A stretch of DNA of 64,000 bases from Gloeophyllum trabeum ATCC 11539 (Eukaryota > Basidiomycota > Agaricomycetes > Gloeophyllales > Gloeophyllaceae): contig NW_006920410.1 of NCBI RefSeq assembly GCF_000344685.1, forward strand, positions 1,758,608 through 1,822,607, given 5' to 3'. The notes beneath the pieces were generated by a model that did not search any database, was not told the origin of the DNA, and worked only from the letters and a program-made list of their open reading frames with translations. The position numbers and the translations under genes are program-made. Positions 30,894 through 44,530 of the stretch are shown one piece after another; position 1 is the first letter of the stretch, and every line of letters starts with the position of its first letter.

Positions 30894-32424
30894 TTATTGT
30901 GCGTCCACGGCGCTCAGTGGATGATAGCCTCGAGCTTCATTGCTTTTACCAAACCAAGGAATCCAACTAAAACGCCCTTCACTACCTTGGGCGTGTTCCA
31001 CTGCCCCGTTCTGCAACACACGATATCTTCGCCCTCTCCAATCAACTTCATTTCCTAGCATACCCAGCGTCCATATAGGTAGCGCTAATACCTCCCGCAT
31101 CAGCCAGGCACCCACGAATGTCCATCTTGACGAATCCGGGACTGGATGGCCCGCTAGGGATGCATACACGTCCAGATCCACGGCCAACCATGTAGCGAAA
31201 TGACAGCCGAGAAATAGCCACCTTGGGACGTGGAAAAGGTAGTGAAGGCTGGTAGAGGTGAGTAGACCGACGACGACCGACTCCGTAAAAGGTTCAATAA
31301 GGGTCGCAGCTAAGACCATATGCTTGCGGACTCGGATCCAACGCACTCGCCGCCAAACGTAATCAGAAAGGGACATTCTCCCGATGGCGTTACGAGCGAC
31401 GTCACAAGACAAGTCGTGTCTGACATCTAATTCGTGCCATAGAGCGCTGGCTATCATATTATCCTCGGCCAGGAAACGACCGAACGCTGCAAGTCCACGA
31501 TCCTCCGAAGGGTCAGCATCTCCGTCGGCGGATAGAGAGGGAGAGATTGGCTTCAGGGATCCGTTGACACGCTCGACATCAGATCGGCGGTACAAGTTTG
31601 ACTTTCCGACGACGCAAGAGTCGACTGCAACCGTGTTAATCGCCAAGTACATCTTCGCGTGATTCGTGTTTAGGAAGGCCTCCTCCAGTCTCGCACCAAG
31701 GGCCGGCTCGGTAGCGAAGGCGAACGGTACGTGATGTACAAGACCGATTCGTCGACTTGGGGGCGATATGGAGGAGGAAGAGGGGGGTCCAATGAGGGCG
31801 TCCACGGATCGGGCCAGTGTGCCCGGAGCTACCATTATGTTTGAGTCCAGTACCCAAAGTATATCATTAGCTGCTTGACGGTATGGTCGTATGAGATTGT
31901 TGACTTTCGGGTTGACGCCAACAACTTCTTCACCTATGGAACAATCTGGTCATGTCTACTCCAGCAACGTAGTAGACAATCTCACGAACCTACGATCACC
32001 CTGGCATTCCTGTTCGGATACTTGGCCAACAGGTCCCTCACCACAGGCAGCGCTTGGTCATGTTCATCTGCTACGGACAGAATGATTTCGTAGTTGGGAT
32101 ATTCTTGAGTGAAAGTGGATTCCAAGTTCTCGTACAGGTTCGTATCGAGACCCTTCAGGGGTCGCAAAATGGACACACCAGGTACGGATGCGGCGGGTGC
32201 TGACGCGAGCGGCGAACGAGGGCGAAGCCTATATCGTCGCCTCCTAGATAATGCAATCACTTTAGCTGGGCCGCGTGAGAGGTGGAGCGTCGAACGTACG
32301 CGGTCCTACAACCTAGCAATCCCAGCGACCATAAAACTAGATACCATCCTATACCAACAGCACTCAACACAAGGTACGCTGTGTGCCTCTTAGGAGTTGA
32401 GTCTACGAGCGCGTCCGAGCTCAT
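30894..32424 (-). CDS. GCS1: Ceramide glucosyltransferase (GT21)
   Basis: Transfers glucose from UDP-glucose to ceramide, making the glucosylceramides of fungal membranes; a Golgi/ER enzyme with a cytosolic catalytic face. Three exons, 32424-32300, 32243-31990 and 31933-30894, give 472 residues. An N-terminal membrane anchor (AYLVLSAVGIGWYLVLWSLG) precedes the GT-A fold: VSILRPLKGLD near residue 60, a D-containing loop in ILSVADEHD, VGVNPKVNNL, WVLDSNIMV, the EDNM acidic motif and RRVRW, the R/QxxRW acceptor motif of processive GT2/GT21 enzymes. C-terminal hydrophobic segments follow. Its 5' flank is a near-perfect fold-back repeat (32468-32915), which may lie in the promoter. Confidence 0.93.
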
Positions 32425-32467
32425 CACCCGCACGAGCCTCAGGCTTGTCGTGACAGATTATCGTTGA

Positions 32468-32915
32468 CAGCAATCGGCGAAACGATAGAGAAGTTTGAGA
32501 TTTTCCGCACTCAGCAGCCGCTCCACGGCTTACTTATTGGAGTAGGGTATCACCAATTTTGCTCCGCTAATGATCAAAACAAGAGTGGTGAGTCGTGGTG
32601 CACTGTGGACCCGAGTGGGTATAATTACCTTTCCGGGCTCGGCTGCCTGCGCGAAAAATTCTAGGGCTGCTCAATTCTCAACTGGCTCCCGTCGTTCAAG
32701 CCGTCGTTCGTTCAATCGCGCCCAAAAGAGCGAGAAAGAAGTGATGGCTGATGATTCGAGACCACGTCCATGTCAGCTTGCCACCGGCGTGGCTCGGCCA
32801 TCTCTTCTTTCTCATTATTTTTAGCACGACGGATTGAACGAACGAACGAACGACGGGAGGTAGTTAAGAATTGAGCAGCCCTTCTGAAAGTTCTCTATCG
32901 TTTCGCCGATTGCTG
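32468..32915. repeat. Nested inverted repeat / fold-back element
   Basis: The outer arms at 32468-32492 and 32891-32915 are 25-bp perfect inverse complements. The inner arms, 32664-32752 and 32797-32881, pair along most of their length, including 15 perfect bases at 32664-32678/32867-32881, a GTTC-rich section and GAGAAAGAAG. They leave a loop of about 44 bp. On the right the outer and inner arms nearly touch, while on the left they are about 170 bp apart, so the left side carries extra DNA. No clear target-site duplication was found. It occupies most of the spacer between the ceramide glucosyltransferase start and the TatD stop. Confidence 0.85.
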
Positions 32916-33097
32916 GAAGACAACATCGTCCCCGGGCCCGAATGCGATGCAGTGCAGTTGATCCGTGTTGTCGCGGACTCGGAGATCAAGATCCCGCGGA
33001 TTCTGGAAGCAGGCTCTCCAATGGCACTAAGTACCAGGCAGGTGTGTACATATCATGAGTTACAGTCTGTCTGCTGTCCACCACAACGTCCCGAATC

Positions 33098-34590
33098 TTA
33101 GATTTGGGTGTCACATAACTCCTCTAAACCAAACAACTGAATGGTATTTCTCCACGCCTTCTCGGCGACTGCCTCGAAGTCGGTACCTTCATTGAGCCGG
33201 CTGACGACCCAGGCGACCCCGCCTATAGCAGCAGGCTCATTTCTGCCTTTCACTGATTTCCCCTGGACGAATTTCTCTGGCTGTACGGCGCTGGAAAAGT
33301 AGAGGCCCCGCAACTCGGTTGGTAACGCATCTAGGTGCTTCTTCGACGCATGAGTGGACGTCATAGAACACCATGGCGCATCTACAGCTTTTCGTGAGAT
33401 AGCACAGGTGTCAGAATTAGCGATTCGCCTTGCCTGTCTCGACCATGATCTTGTCGGGTCGAATAGCCTTGCAAGCAATAAGATTATCTTCCGTCTTCAA
33501 AGAACAGCCGTTGACACTAGAGGGGCGGTCGACAAATAGGATACTTAGGTTCACTCTTGTCAAATACCTTATGTGAAACCCCATTGACATCTGAGCCAGT
33601 CAGAGAGGAGACATAGGGTAAGAACTACATCTCACGCTCACATATTCTTCAGCCTCCGCTACGGATCCAGTGAAGCTATGGACGACCCCCCCTCTGGCAC
33701 CCACGGGCCTTCCACCGTCATCGCCGAACCCTTCCTCCCGGAGAATTTGTACGAAATCGGGGTGGGCAGCACGAGAATGCAGGAACAGCGGCAGGTGATG
33801 TTTCTTTGCGAGGGAAAGCTGTACGCCTGGTCCCTTTATGAAGGATTCATCACGCTAAGGACTATATCCTCACGAAAATATTTCTTCTGAACCTCTTCGG
33901 GCGCGAAGTGAGTCCGATCGTAGTCTGCAGGAAGTACGGCTCAAGAAGGGCGTGCTTACGACAACACCTGAGACTTACCTAGGCCGCACTCCCCAACGGC
34001 CACTACCCTGCCCTTCCCCTTCAGATTATCTTCGATCAGTTTATCTAGTGCATTCAGGTATGCGTCCGGGCCACCCTTAAACGTATCAAATTCTTTGGAG
34101 CGAGTTGGGTGGCATCCAACCGTAGCATATAGCCCTATGGAAATATAAGCAGTAGGCACGCATCGCTGGTCGGATACGCACCTAGTTGCTTGGCTAGTTC
34201 CAGGGCTTCTCTTGACTCATGGAGGCTCCCGCCTGTGATGATCATGGATTTAACACCAGCAGCACGAGATCGCTCGAGAACCGCATACAAGTCGTCTGAT
34301 AGAAATGATATAATGTAGTGCAGAATATAGTAGACGGGGACGCAAACCATCGTGCTTTCGTTTTCCTCTGTACATGCCCCGGAAAACTGGATCTGTGAGA
34401 TTCACTGCGTGATGGGATTGTCCCTCAGATATCGTATATTCATCTTCGGGCGTAATTCGTACCACCGATGTCTACGCATGCTGAATGCCTCGACTATGAG
34501 GGAGATGTTCGGATCCTGCGCACCTATGAATCTGAACCTGCCTGGCACTTCTTCCGCGGCACGATTGGCTGATGGGCCTGTGACAGACAT
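33098..34590 (-). CDS. TatD-family metal-dependent DNase
   Basis: Predicted metal-dependent nuclease of the TatD/YBL055C family, linked to DNA degradation and repair. The gene has several short introns; for example G|gtgcgcagg... restores [21 protein letters not shown], the conserved start of the TIM-barrel. Further family blocks are [57 protein letters not shown] and ETDAPWC, which supply the His, Glu and Asp metal ligands. The protein ends at 33098 after TIQLFGL, the usual C-terminal helix. The ATG at 34590 is the first in-frame Met; the open frame continues upstream without another ATG. Confidence 0.9.
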
Positions 34591-34827
34591 TGTCTGTGTA
34601 CGTCCTGGAGAAATGACCAGTGTTGGAAGCTTTCGATATCGTTTTACGCTAGATGCGCGTCCTACTCGAAGACACAGAGCCAGGGCGGCCAAGATGGTCG
34701 AAGTACAGATGCTTCAAATTTCCGCAGCTCCCTACATATAACGAATGCCGACTGGTGACGAATGTCTGGAAGAACACACAGACAATTGTGCTCAAGTTCT
34801 GTCAATAGTTGTGCAGGCGCAGGACTA

Positions 34828-35189
34828 CAGTGCTTTGCATAAAAGTCCGGAAACCGCGATTCGCGAAATGTTGTTTGTGCCAGCCAAACAAACCTATATG
34901 GGGTAGTCGATCACCGTAGCGCGGGCTGTTGACTGGTTGGCGGGACGCTTCGACATCCATGTATGAGGGTCGTTCTTGGGGGATTTTGACCTCTGCGTGC
35001 TCGACATCCTGAAGAGATACAGATCTGAACGTTATTCAGCCTTGAGACGGGCATTTGTGTCCCAGGATGATATAGGCTGACTCGAGGACCGTCGCGCCCT
35101 CGGTCAGGTCTTACCCTATAAGGTATTGTTTGGCTGGGACAAACAGAAACGCGCGAAACGCAGTTTCCGGACTTTTATGCAAAGCACTG
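34828..35189. mobile_element. Tc1/mariner-type MITE
   Basis: A 362-bp element with terminal inverted repeats beginning CAGTGCTTTGCATAAAAGTC, bounded on both sides by TA (34826-34827 and 35190-35191), the target-site duplication of Tc1/mariner elements. The first 27 bases of each arm match perfectly, and similarity continues imperfectly for roughly 90 bp per arm, including a shared CCAGCCAAACAA block. There is no transposase open frame, so it is non-autonomous. It sits between the divergently transcribed TatD and thiolase genes. Confidence 0.88.
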
Positions 35190-35487
35190 TAATAGTATAC
35201 CTCAAAAAGGCTGCAGCAAGAGCTCAGCTCAGTGTTTTAGAAATGCCAAGTCTCTCAATCTGGGGCCCCGGACACGTCTATCACATGGGTTGGCCGTAAT
35301 GGACACCATGAACTCCTTTGATTGCACTGTCCATCACGAGACAAATGGTCCGTCAGGTACTCGGTGAAGGTGTTGCCCGATGTTAGGCTATTCTTTCCTG
35401 CGTAGTTATAATCGCACTCGTGGGCGTCCGCGAGGGTTATCACTCCCAACCCCCCTCCAGCTTGAGCTTGACATACACTAGGCAGAC

Positions 35488-37133
<1,646 letters not shown>

Positions 37134-37506
37134 GGCTGAGAATTGCTTCTAGTCGTGCTGGAGTTCGTGCTTTCCATGATGTACTATATTACGAGACCTC
37201 AGGCCTATGAACGAGTGTTGCAAAGATATTTTTGTAGGCTCTAAAAATGAGACGCTGTCGTGCGGTGAGGGGAAGGCGAACGAACAGTTCGGAGCGCTAA
37301 TAATAGGGTAGCCGGGGTCAGGCCGGGGTGCCGAGCTGGTCGTGGGTATATAGAAATACTCATGCCGTCTCGAAGGCGTTGTTCGCCCGTCACCAAAACA
37401 TCACCCTAACCTTTCCCGCCTCCCTGTCTCTGTATAAGCCCGCCTTTGCTCGTCCCACTGTCGTCTCTCTTTAACCTTTTCTCTTTCTTCTGGCCGGGCA
37501 GACACC
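37134..37506 (+). promoter_or_regulatory. Upstream region of heparinase-like gene with TATA-like box
   Basis: Spacer between the thiolase stop and the next start. It contains GGTATATAG at about 37345-37353, roughly 155 bp before the ATG, followed by a long pyrimidine-rich tract (37395-37500) typical of highly expressed fungal genes. No coding sequence is supported. Confidence 0.45.
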
Positions 37507-40009
37507 ATGCAGTCTGCTGCAGGCACCCCGATGTCTGAGACTCCTTTCAAACCTCACAATTCTCCCTATGGTTCCGGTGATCCATACTATTCAGAGTCCA
37601 CTGGCTTCCTCACTTCGCAACGCCAGCGCAAAGGCGCCAGCAACTGGATTAAGTTTGGTGTTCCTGTTGCTATCGTTGTTATCATCGCCGCTGTAGTCGG
37701 CGGTGTAGTCGGCTCGCGCCACCACACCTCAGCGGCTGAGGCAGTGTCCTCACAGGCTGCCGCCAGCTCAGCCGCCTCTGCCAAGAGCGCCATTGGTATC
37801 TACCCCACTGGCACCAATAGCCAGTACATGATGCCCTTATATCCTTCAACTGTATGTTTCGTTCTCTCGACACGAGCTAAGCCGTTGCTAACCCATACAT
37901 TCTTTGGTCGCCAGACCAACTCGGCGGCTTTCACTTCGCCGACGTTCATCCCCCAATCCAATGCCGTCAAAGCATGGCCATCCGACTCCTTCCAGCCATC
38001 TAACCCCGCGCCAACTTCCGTCCGCCCCGATCGCCCGCGTCTCATCGCGCCCTCTTACAAATGGGCAGCCCTCCCTGACCTGATCAAGAACGACGTCTAT
38101 ATGGCAAATTGGAATGCTACCATCTTCGGCAATGCGTCGGATTACTATTCGCAGCCCGTTGTCCAATATTTCATGGATGGCGACAGTGGTATCCTTGACA
38201 ATGCTCGTCAGGTTAAGGAGCGTGTCAAGGCATTCTCATACGTTTATCGCATGACGAACGACACAAAATGGGTTGACAGGGTTTGGGCTGAGCTCCAGGT
38301 AGGTTGTCGTGTCCCGCAGCAATACCCATTGTCTGATTGTTTTTCAGAATGCTGCCGGCAATGGAACGCAATCGTTCGGCCCTGACAACGACACGCGATG
38401 GAACCCTGCCCACTTCCTTGACACTGCAGAGATGGTCGCAGCCTATGGTATCGCGTATGATTGGCTGTATGATCAATGGTCGGCTGATCAAAAGAGCTCG
38501 ATCATTTCCACCATGATCGAGTATGGTCTGAATCCTGGCGTCACCGCTCTTACCAACGATCCTAATTATTGGGGTTGGTGGAAGAACAACACCCAAGGGA
38601 ACTGGAACTGTGTCTGCAACAACGGTCTTACTATGGCTGCTCTCGCGATTCTTGGTGATGACACCAGCGGTATCGCTGAGCAGCTCTTGGGTCTCACTAT
38701 CCCTAACGCGAACGAGAATTGCGTGTACGGTGTGACGTCTGACGGCACATGGACGGAGACCGCGAATTATTGGTACTTCGGCACTACAGCTCATGCTGAG
38801 ATGGCTTCCTCTCTGATCACCGCTGCTGGCGACGACTTCGGTCTTCTCAAGACTAACGCGAACTTCTCTATGACTGGCATGTTCCATATGTATGTGACCG
38901 GCCCCGGCACGCTGTTCGACTGGGGTGACCATGGTCCCAACAAGTACTCCAGCACCGCCAACTCTATCATCTTCTACGCTGATCAGTTCGACCATCCAGA
39001 GTACATGCTGTTCCAACGCGACCAGCATGACGCTGCGGAGCCATGGACCATGTTCTGGTACAACCCTGAGGTCGCCGGAGCATTCTGGGATGGTATGGAG
39101 CTCGATCACTTCTTCGATGATCCCTTGGACCAATGGGCCTCGATGAGGAGTAGCTTCACGGACGAGAATGCTCTGTTCGTTGCCATGAAGGCCGGCAAAT
39201 TGCAGGGTCATCAGACGCACAACGACTTGGACTGTGGTGACTTCGTGTTGGACGCTCTGGGACACCGTTGGGCTGGAGAATTAGGTTCCGGTAACTACAG
39301 ATCCCCGGGTTACTTCAGCAGTGATGCGCAAGATAGTCAGCGGTGGCTCTACTACCGTAAACGTACCGAAGGCCAGAATACTATCCTGGTTGGTGCTCAG
39401 AACCAAGACGTTACCGCCGCGCCGACCGTCCAGCACGGTTCCACGGGCGAGAGGCAGGGGTCTAGCACGGTTTACGAAGTTCCTAGTGACTCAACCGCCT
39501 ATTGGACTGCAGATTTAACCAGCGCGTATTTCAATGTGTAAGGAAGTCGCTCTTCAGTGATTAGCATGCTCTGCTCACGTCTTCCATGTAGTACGTCCTT
39601 CAAACGTGGTGTCCGCACCCTCAATGCCAGGAAGCAGGTTCTCATCCAAGATGAGATCAACGCCCAAGCCTCCATCCAGTGGCGGATGCACACGAACGCG
39701 ACCGTCACCACGGACGGTACGACGGCCACGCTCAAGCTCGGTGACGAGACCTTGCAAATATCGATGCTGAACCCGCCTTCCGGCGCCTCGTTCTCAACTA
39801 TGCAAGCCGTCCGTTTGGACACCGACCCCACGCCGCCTGAGCCGGATCAGGAAAACCCTGGCGTTACCGTGTTGACGATCAACTTGGATGCGGGCTCGTA
39901 CACTCTGGAGCTCCTGTTCAATCCACAGTGGCCCGGGATGCAGTCCAGTGACTTTGTGTCCCCACCGAGCGTCCCTCTAGATCAGTGGTCCCTTACGAGT
40001 CACAACTGA
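37507..40009 (+). CDS. Membrane-anchored heparinase II/III-like protein
   Basis: Predicted 778-residue type II membrane protein with a heparinase II/III-like (polysaccharide lyase) ectodomain. Exons 37507-37851, 37915-38298, 38348-39537 and 39592-40009. Residues 1-47 are cytosolic; the anchor is WIKFGVPVAIVVIIAAVVGG (about residues 46-67); a Ser/Ala-rich stalk follows. The alpha-toroid region includes AYGIAYDWLYDQWS, NNGLTMAALAILGD and TWTETANYWYFGTTAH. The beta-sandwich half carries GHQTHNDLDCGDFVLDALGH, which contains the conserved His/Asn region, and LDQWSLTSHN is the C-terminus. Basidiomycete members of this family have no settled substrate; uronic-acid polysaccharide or cell-wall glycan cleavage is inferred from the family. 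Many Asn-x-Ser/Thr sites fit secretion. Confidence 0.85.
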
Positions 40010-40706
40010 ACTCTTCTGATATCCAGAGCCTTGTAAAGGACTCTTTTACCTTTTGTATTCCACTATTTTCATTAGTACTTTTGGTCTCACCTAATGAACC
40101 GTGACATGTGTATGTAGCTGGTGTGTGGTCGTCGTTTCTTTCACTTCTCTTGGACTGCAAATATCATGCGGAGACCGTTACAACGAACAGGCAGTGTCGA
40201 TACCATCCAGTGGTCGTTCATAGCTGTGAATGATAGGGGACATGAAGCCATTATGGGGTAGTGATGGGATGGTTACCTTGACAGCGAGCATACTGACGTG
40301 CCAAATGCGGCAGTCCCAGCATTGAAAGGGCCGTTCCATTCTCTCCCTGAAAACGACAAAACCGCGTCTTGGCCGAACAGCTCTGTTCATACGACACGCA
40401 AGGAAGCAGCAGAGAGGTAGACGCAGCAGGCTCGTAAATTGTGAGTTCAATTCGTGTACCCTGGTCTTCACCCTTCACGTTTGCGGGTTTCTGTTTACCC
40501 CTGTTATACCCATCTTTCGACTGCTATAACATATTGTTCATCTTTCCCCCCCTCCTTACACGGCCGGTTCGTGTCCCTGCAGTTTGGGTCGTTGTTCTGT
40601 TATCGTTCGAATTTTGACTATTGTCGTTGCTGGCAGCCCCCAGGCAGTCTTTAAGGCCCGTCAGCCGCCGTCAGTCTCCGCCTCACCGTCTTTCCCACCA
40701 ACCATC
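40010..40706. other. Intergenic; no supported gene
   Basis: Contains the heparinase-like 3' flank and the 5' flank of the Ser/Thr-rich surface protein. The last 150 bp are strongly pyrimidine-rich (CCCCCCTCC, TTTCCCACC), a likely core promoter and 5' UTR. Short minus-strand open frames at 40178-40478 have no recognisable features. Confidence 0.5.
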
Positions 40707-41931
40707 ATGTTCTCGACAAAGCCGCGAAAGCTTACCCTCACGCTCTTTACCTACGTCGCTCTCGTTCTCGCCCTCTCCGCTCTTTCAGATGCGAAAGGCT
40801 ACGCTCCAGTCCCTCAGCGTCGTGACCATGTAGACCTCAATCGCATGCTCAAAAAGCGTGCTCCGCCCCCGCTCATCCCGGTCGTAGGTGCTGGCAGCAA
40901 CCCCGATCAGATTTCGGATACTGCAACTGGCACTGGGACCACAACGGCTGGCGCTGGAACTGCTACGACGACGGGCACTGGAACCACTTCCCGCGCCACG
41001 ACTACTAGTTCCGAGACGACCACGTCCGCGACTACCGCGTCTACAAGCAGCTCGACTTCGACTTCGGTCTCGACGAGCTCTTTAGTGCGTTGAAATTCCC
41101 AAATGTTTATGACTGGACGTTGACCTAGTGTATTTCATGCAGACCTCCAGCAGCACCTTGAGCAGCAGCTCCAGCACTTCCTTGAGCAGCTCTAGCTCGA
41201 GCACCAGCTCGTCGACGACTTCATCGTCTTCTACCCAAACTTCGGCCACGACTACGGCAGCCGATACAATCGCTTTCACAACCTCCGCTCCCGCGGGTAC
41301 CACTATGAATACCCCCGTTAATAAGGGAACCCGCACCAGTACCGTAGTCGCCGCCGCATCCGCTACCGATTCTGGGACTACTACCCCTTCCGGCAGCGCG
41401 TCCAAGGTAACAAAGACGACAATCACTGTCCTTGCTGTCATTGCAGCTTGCATCGGTGGGACTGCCATCATTTGGACGGTCATCCGCAAGTGGAAGTTCA
41501 GGCCCTCCGCTGAGTTCGAGGATCGTATGCAGCCCATCGACTGGCAGCCCACTGAGACCACCGAGAACGGTCTTCCGGGTCATCATCGCGCCATGTCAAA
41601 CGCCTCGCATGGCTCCTTCCAGTCCGGCGGTCATGGTGACGAAAGTAACATGGCCGGCCGTGGAATGGGCGGAGGGTACGGAGCTACCTCCGACCATGGT
41701 CACGGCAGCAGTCTCCAGCCCATCCCTGACCACGACTTCACGGCCGTCGTGCCTGGCGGCGGATATGCCGATCTTGCTCGTGGCCCCAGCCCTCAGCCCC
41801 CCATGCAAGAATTAGCTCGCGGTCCTAGTCTGACCAGGGGTAATTACGACTACGGTGTCCCCATTCACCACCAGGGCGGCTATCAGGATGCCTACGACTA
41901 CAATGGCGCTGGTGCCGGTCCCAGGTATTAA
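40707..41931 (+). CDS. Single-pass Ser/Thr-rich surface protein (Mid2/Skg6-like)
   Basis: Predicted 388-residue type I membrane protein, exons 40707-41084 and 41143-41931. An N-terminal signal sequence (TLFTYVALVLALSALSDAKG) is followed by a short segment with a Lys-Arg dibasic site (MLKKRAPPP), which resembles a Kex2 cleavage site. A Ser/Thr tract of about 190 residues, split by the intron, is expected to be heavily O-mannosylated. One transmembrane helix follows (ITVLAVIAACIGGTAIIWTV, about 41420-41480), then a basic juxtamembrane stop-transfer and a Gly/His/Tyr-rich cytosolic tail of about 150 residues. The layout resembles fungal wall-stress sensors and Skg6-type proteins, but no sequence-specific domain fixes the function. 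Confidence 0.82.
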
Positions 41932-42615
41932 GTGGGACGCGATGAGGTTATACGATATGGCGACGCAGTAATTTGACGCGCATCCACTTTCGTCTTGTTC
42001 GCTCGTTGGGAGGTTTGATGTTGGCTCTTGGAGAACCTGATGGGTCTACGTTCTTTACCACCGACAGTGTTCGTTTCTTGTTTATTCTTACGTATCTATC
42101 ATTTACATCCCCTGACGCTGGACGCTTGTCACTATCTCAGCCTTCTCCTGGTGTCATTGTGTATGTGCTTAGACGATTGTCGATTGTCCATGCAATATAC
42201 CCGTGACCTTACTACCTGTAGTTCGTTTGCCGGTTAATATGAACTATATGTTACACATGTGCTACACTTAGACTGTATCATTATCTTCCGCCTCTTGGTT
42301 CTCTGCCATGGTCCTCCAGTGTTATGGCTGTGGTTATAACTATTTTAAATGCCACAGTATCACATTGGCATTATACCCCATCGTGGGTAACAGTCTCTTC
42401 GCCCTGCATGAAGCTTGGCGTGGATGCTAGCACTTCCACCTCTATGGCCCCGAGCTCGAGATATTGCATAGAAGCTGTTGGTGATGAGCAATTACGGCGA
42501 TACAATCAACGAGATGAGTGCCCAGGGGATTGCTTATGCTCTGCCAATCAAGACGGTCGTAATATCAGACGGCAACATTACAGCAGGCACTGCGAGCCTG
42601 ACCAATGCAGACATA
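41932..42615. other. Intergenic, convergent 3' flanks
   Basis: Spacer between convergent genes: the surface protein ends at 41931 and the IMA1-like gene ends at 42616. AT-rich, with only short open frames of no clear character. I see no RNA gene or repeat here. Confidence 0.5.
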
Positions 42616-44530
42616 TCAGTCGAGAGACATCTCGAACGGCGCAGGGATCGGTCGTGCTTGTGAGCCATAAACGGGCCCCTCTCTCATGCGCATGCCAGAC
42701 CACGCTCTGTATCCTACCCCTGCCATAACTGCCAAAGCAGCCAACGCAAGGGCCCATCGCCAATACCTTGCTGGTAGGGCGGGTCTTCCCCCGCCATTGT
42801 ATCGCATCGACTGCGAAGAATCATCGATGAGCTGTATCCGCGGAAACAAGCTTTCAAGCCCCGTAGGCTGTTCGGGCGGGAAGAAGCGCTGGGGTCTCAG
42901 CCAACTGCCATCGTCATCGTTGGCGTGCCTCTTCCTCTGTGGAGGACGAGGACCTGAGGGATCGGTTGGAGTCCAGTCCATTGCGTCCTCGTCCTCGAGC
43001 TCGCGAGGTGGTGGAGTAGAGGGCCTTGCGCTATGACCATTATTGATAAGGGAAGGCAAGCCGAAGACCGGATTCTGAGCAGGCTGAGGTGGGGGTAGAA
43101 CGGGTTTGGATGAAAGTGAAAGGGAGGCGAGGAGGTCGGAGTCAGCCGGCGGCTGGGCTGGAGCAAGGGCTGTTGAGTGTGGAGGAAGGGAGGGCAGAGA
43201 TTCAGGGCGCGGTTGCGGGGTGAGAGAGCGATTATGCGAATGCGTGTCGATTAGACGAATGGCAGCTGGCTGATGTAGCCGCAGGACGGCTAAAGAGCAA
43301 ACAAATATCTAGTAAACTAATGTTTAGTGACAATCAAGGAACATTTTGCGAATGGTTACCGTCACTTCGAGGATGAGCATGGCCGTGAAATACGTTCGGC
43401 TTCGCGCGGAAGATGGATCGCGCAAGTGTAAGTAATCTAGAGATGGCCGGTACCAGGACGTCGCAAGCACTATATAAGTCAATAATCGGAATAAATAAGC
43501 AGTCATTTGCAGGACCTGAACAGAGGAGTCAACATGCATGCAGAATATACTGTAATGAGAGGATCAAGTCCTTACATTATATTGACGCTTGCCCTGAACA
43601 CGAACGGAACGTCCTTGTCTTTCGGCAGTGCGCACAGTCCGATATGTGGGATCCCAAGCTGTCCATAGCAGGGATAGAAGTCCTAACAGAGGTAATGCAG
43701 GCTTCATAGGCTCTAAGCCTGCGGGAAAGCCCTGCCCGAGTGCACCTAGAATCCAGAATGATCTGAGAGAGCACAGTGTACATTTCCGTAGGACATACCA
43801 ACAAGATTTCCGGCTATCGCGGAGCACAGGGTGACCACCCAGAGGCATCCTCTGATCTGCCACCAGGTAAGCTGTCTCTTCATCTTCACTGCTTCGTCCG
43901 GGAGAGCAGACGTCTGTCTCTGCTTTCCTTTCCCCTTACTCTCTTTCAGCCATCCCCCCAGGGCACTTGTCCGAGCCATGGCTTCCTTATTCTTGATTTC
44001 CTCTTCAACTGCCGGAGCACAGTTTGAGCAGACAGGTGGGTAGCGCGCGTATAGGGATTGCTTGTACTCTGGGAGCATTCGGAGTCTATGTTCGTACTCG
44101 GGAGACTGCAAGCAGACGTGAGGACATGAGGGTGGGGTCATGGGAAGGACGCACGCTGGCAGGGGGCAAATAGTTGGCCAGGAGGTTGGTAAGAAGCATC
44201 TGGTTTGTGGTGCATGCATGACAAAACGGTGTCTTGGTATAAACACTGAGGAAGCGCTCCTTACTCGGAGAAGCTAGGGCACAGTTAGAGAACTAAGTCT
44301 AGTGATACGACATTGCAGGAAGCCGTACCTCTCTTGGAAAATGACTTCTTGTTCAACGTCTCGTCATGCATGGCGGGCTCATCTGACATGATCTCGCCGT
44401 GCGCATCATATCGGTTCCAGCATGTGCAGTGCGGGCAGCGGAAATTCCGCGGGTTTTGTGGGAGCGGCGTTATGGCTGAATTGCAGAAGAAGCATGTCAC
44501 GCTCGTCGGTCGCCGTAATAGAGGAGCCAT
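42616..44530 (-). CDS. IMA1: Ima1-type inner nuclear membrane protein
   Basis: Homologue of S. pombe Ima1 / human TMEM201 (Samp1), an integral protein of the inner nuclear membrane that couples centromeric chromatin or the nuclear envelope to the cytoskeleton. The Ima1_N domain starts at the ATG at 44530: VTCFFCNSAITPLPQNPRNF, CPHC and CWNRYDAHGEIMSDEPAMH. It continues over introns with TPFCHACTTNQMLLTNLLAN, SPEYEHRLRMLPEYKQSL and RYPPVCSNCAP, giving two paired CxxC zinc ligand sets. Hydrophobic segments follow (near 44000-43800, 43400-43540 and 42720-42790). The C-terminal exon is Pro/Arg-rich with an acidic patch and ends at 42616. Some middle exons are placed only approximately. It is divergent from the SNAPc-like gene, with 193 bp between start codons. 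Confidence 0.88.

Noticed and set aside
38225..39265. 346-codon minus-strand open frame
   Set aside because: Shadow of the heparinase-like exon, which carries clear conserved motifs on the plus strand.
40584..40706. N-terminal extension of the Ser/Thr-rich surface protein
   Set aside because: The frame is open upstream, but the signal peptide starts at the ATG at 40707 and the extension is pyrimidine-rich 5' UTR-like sequence.
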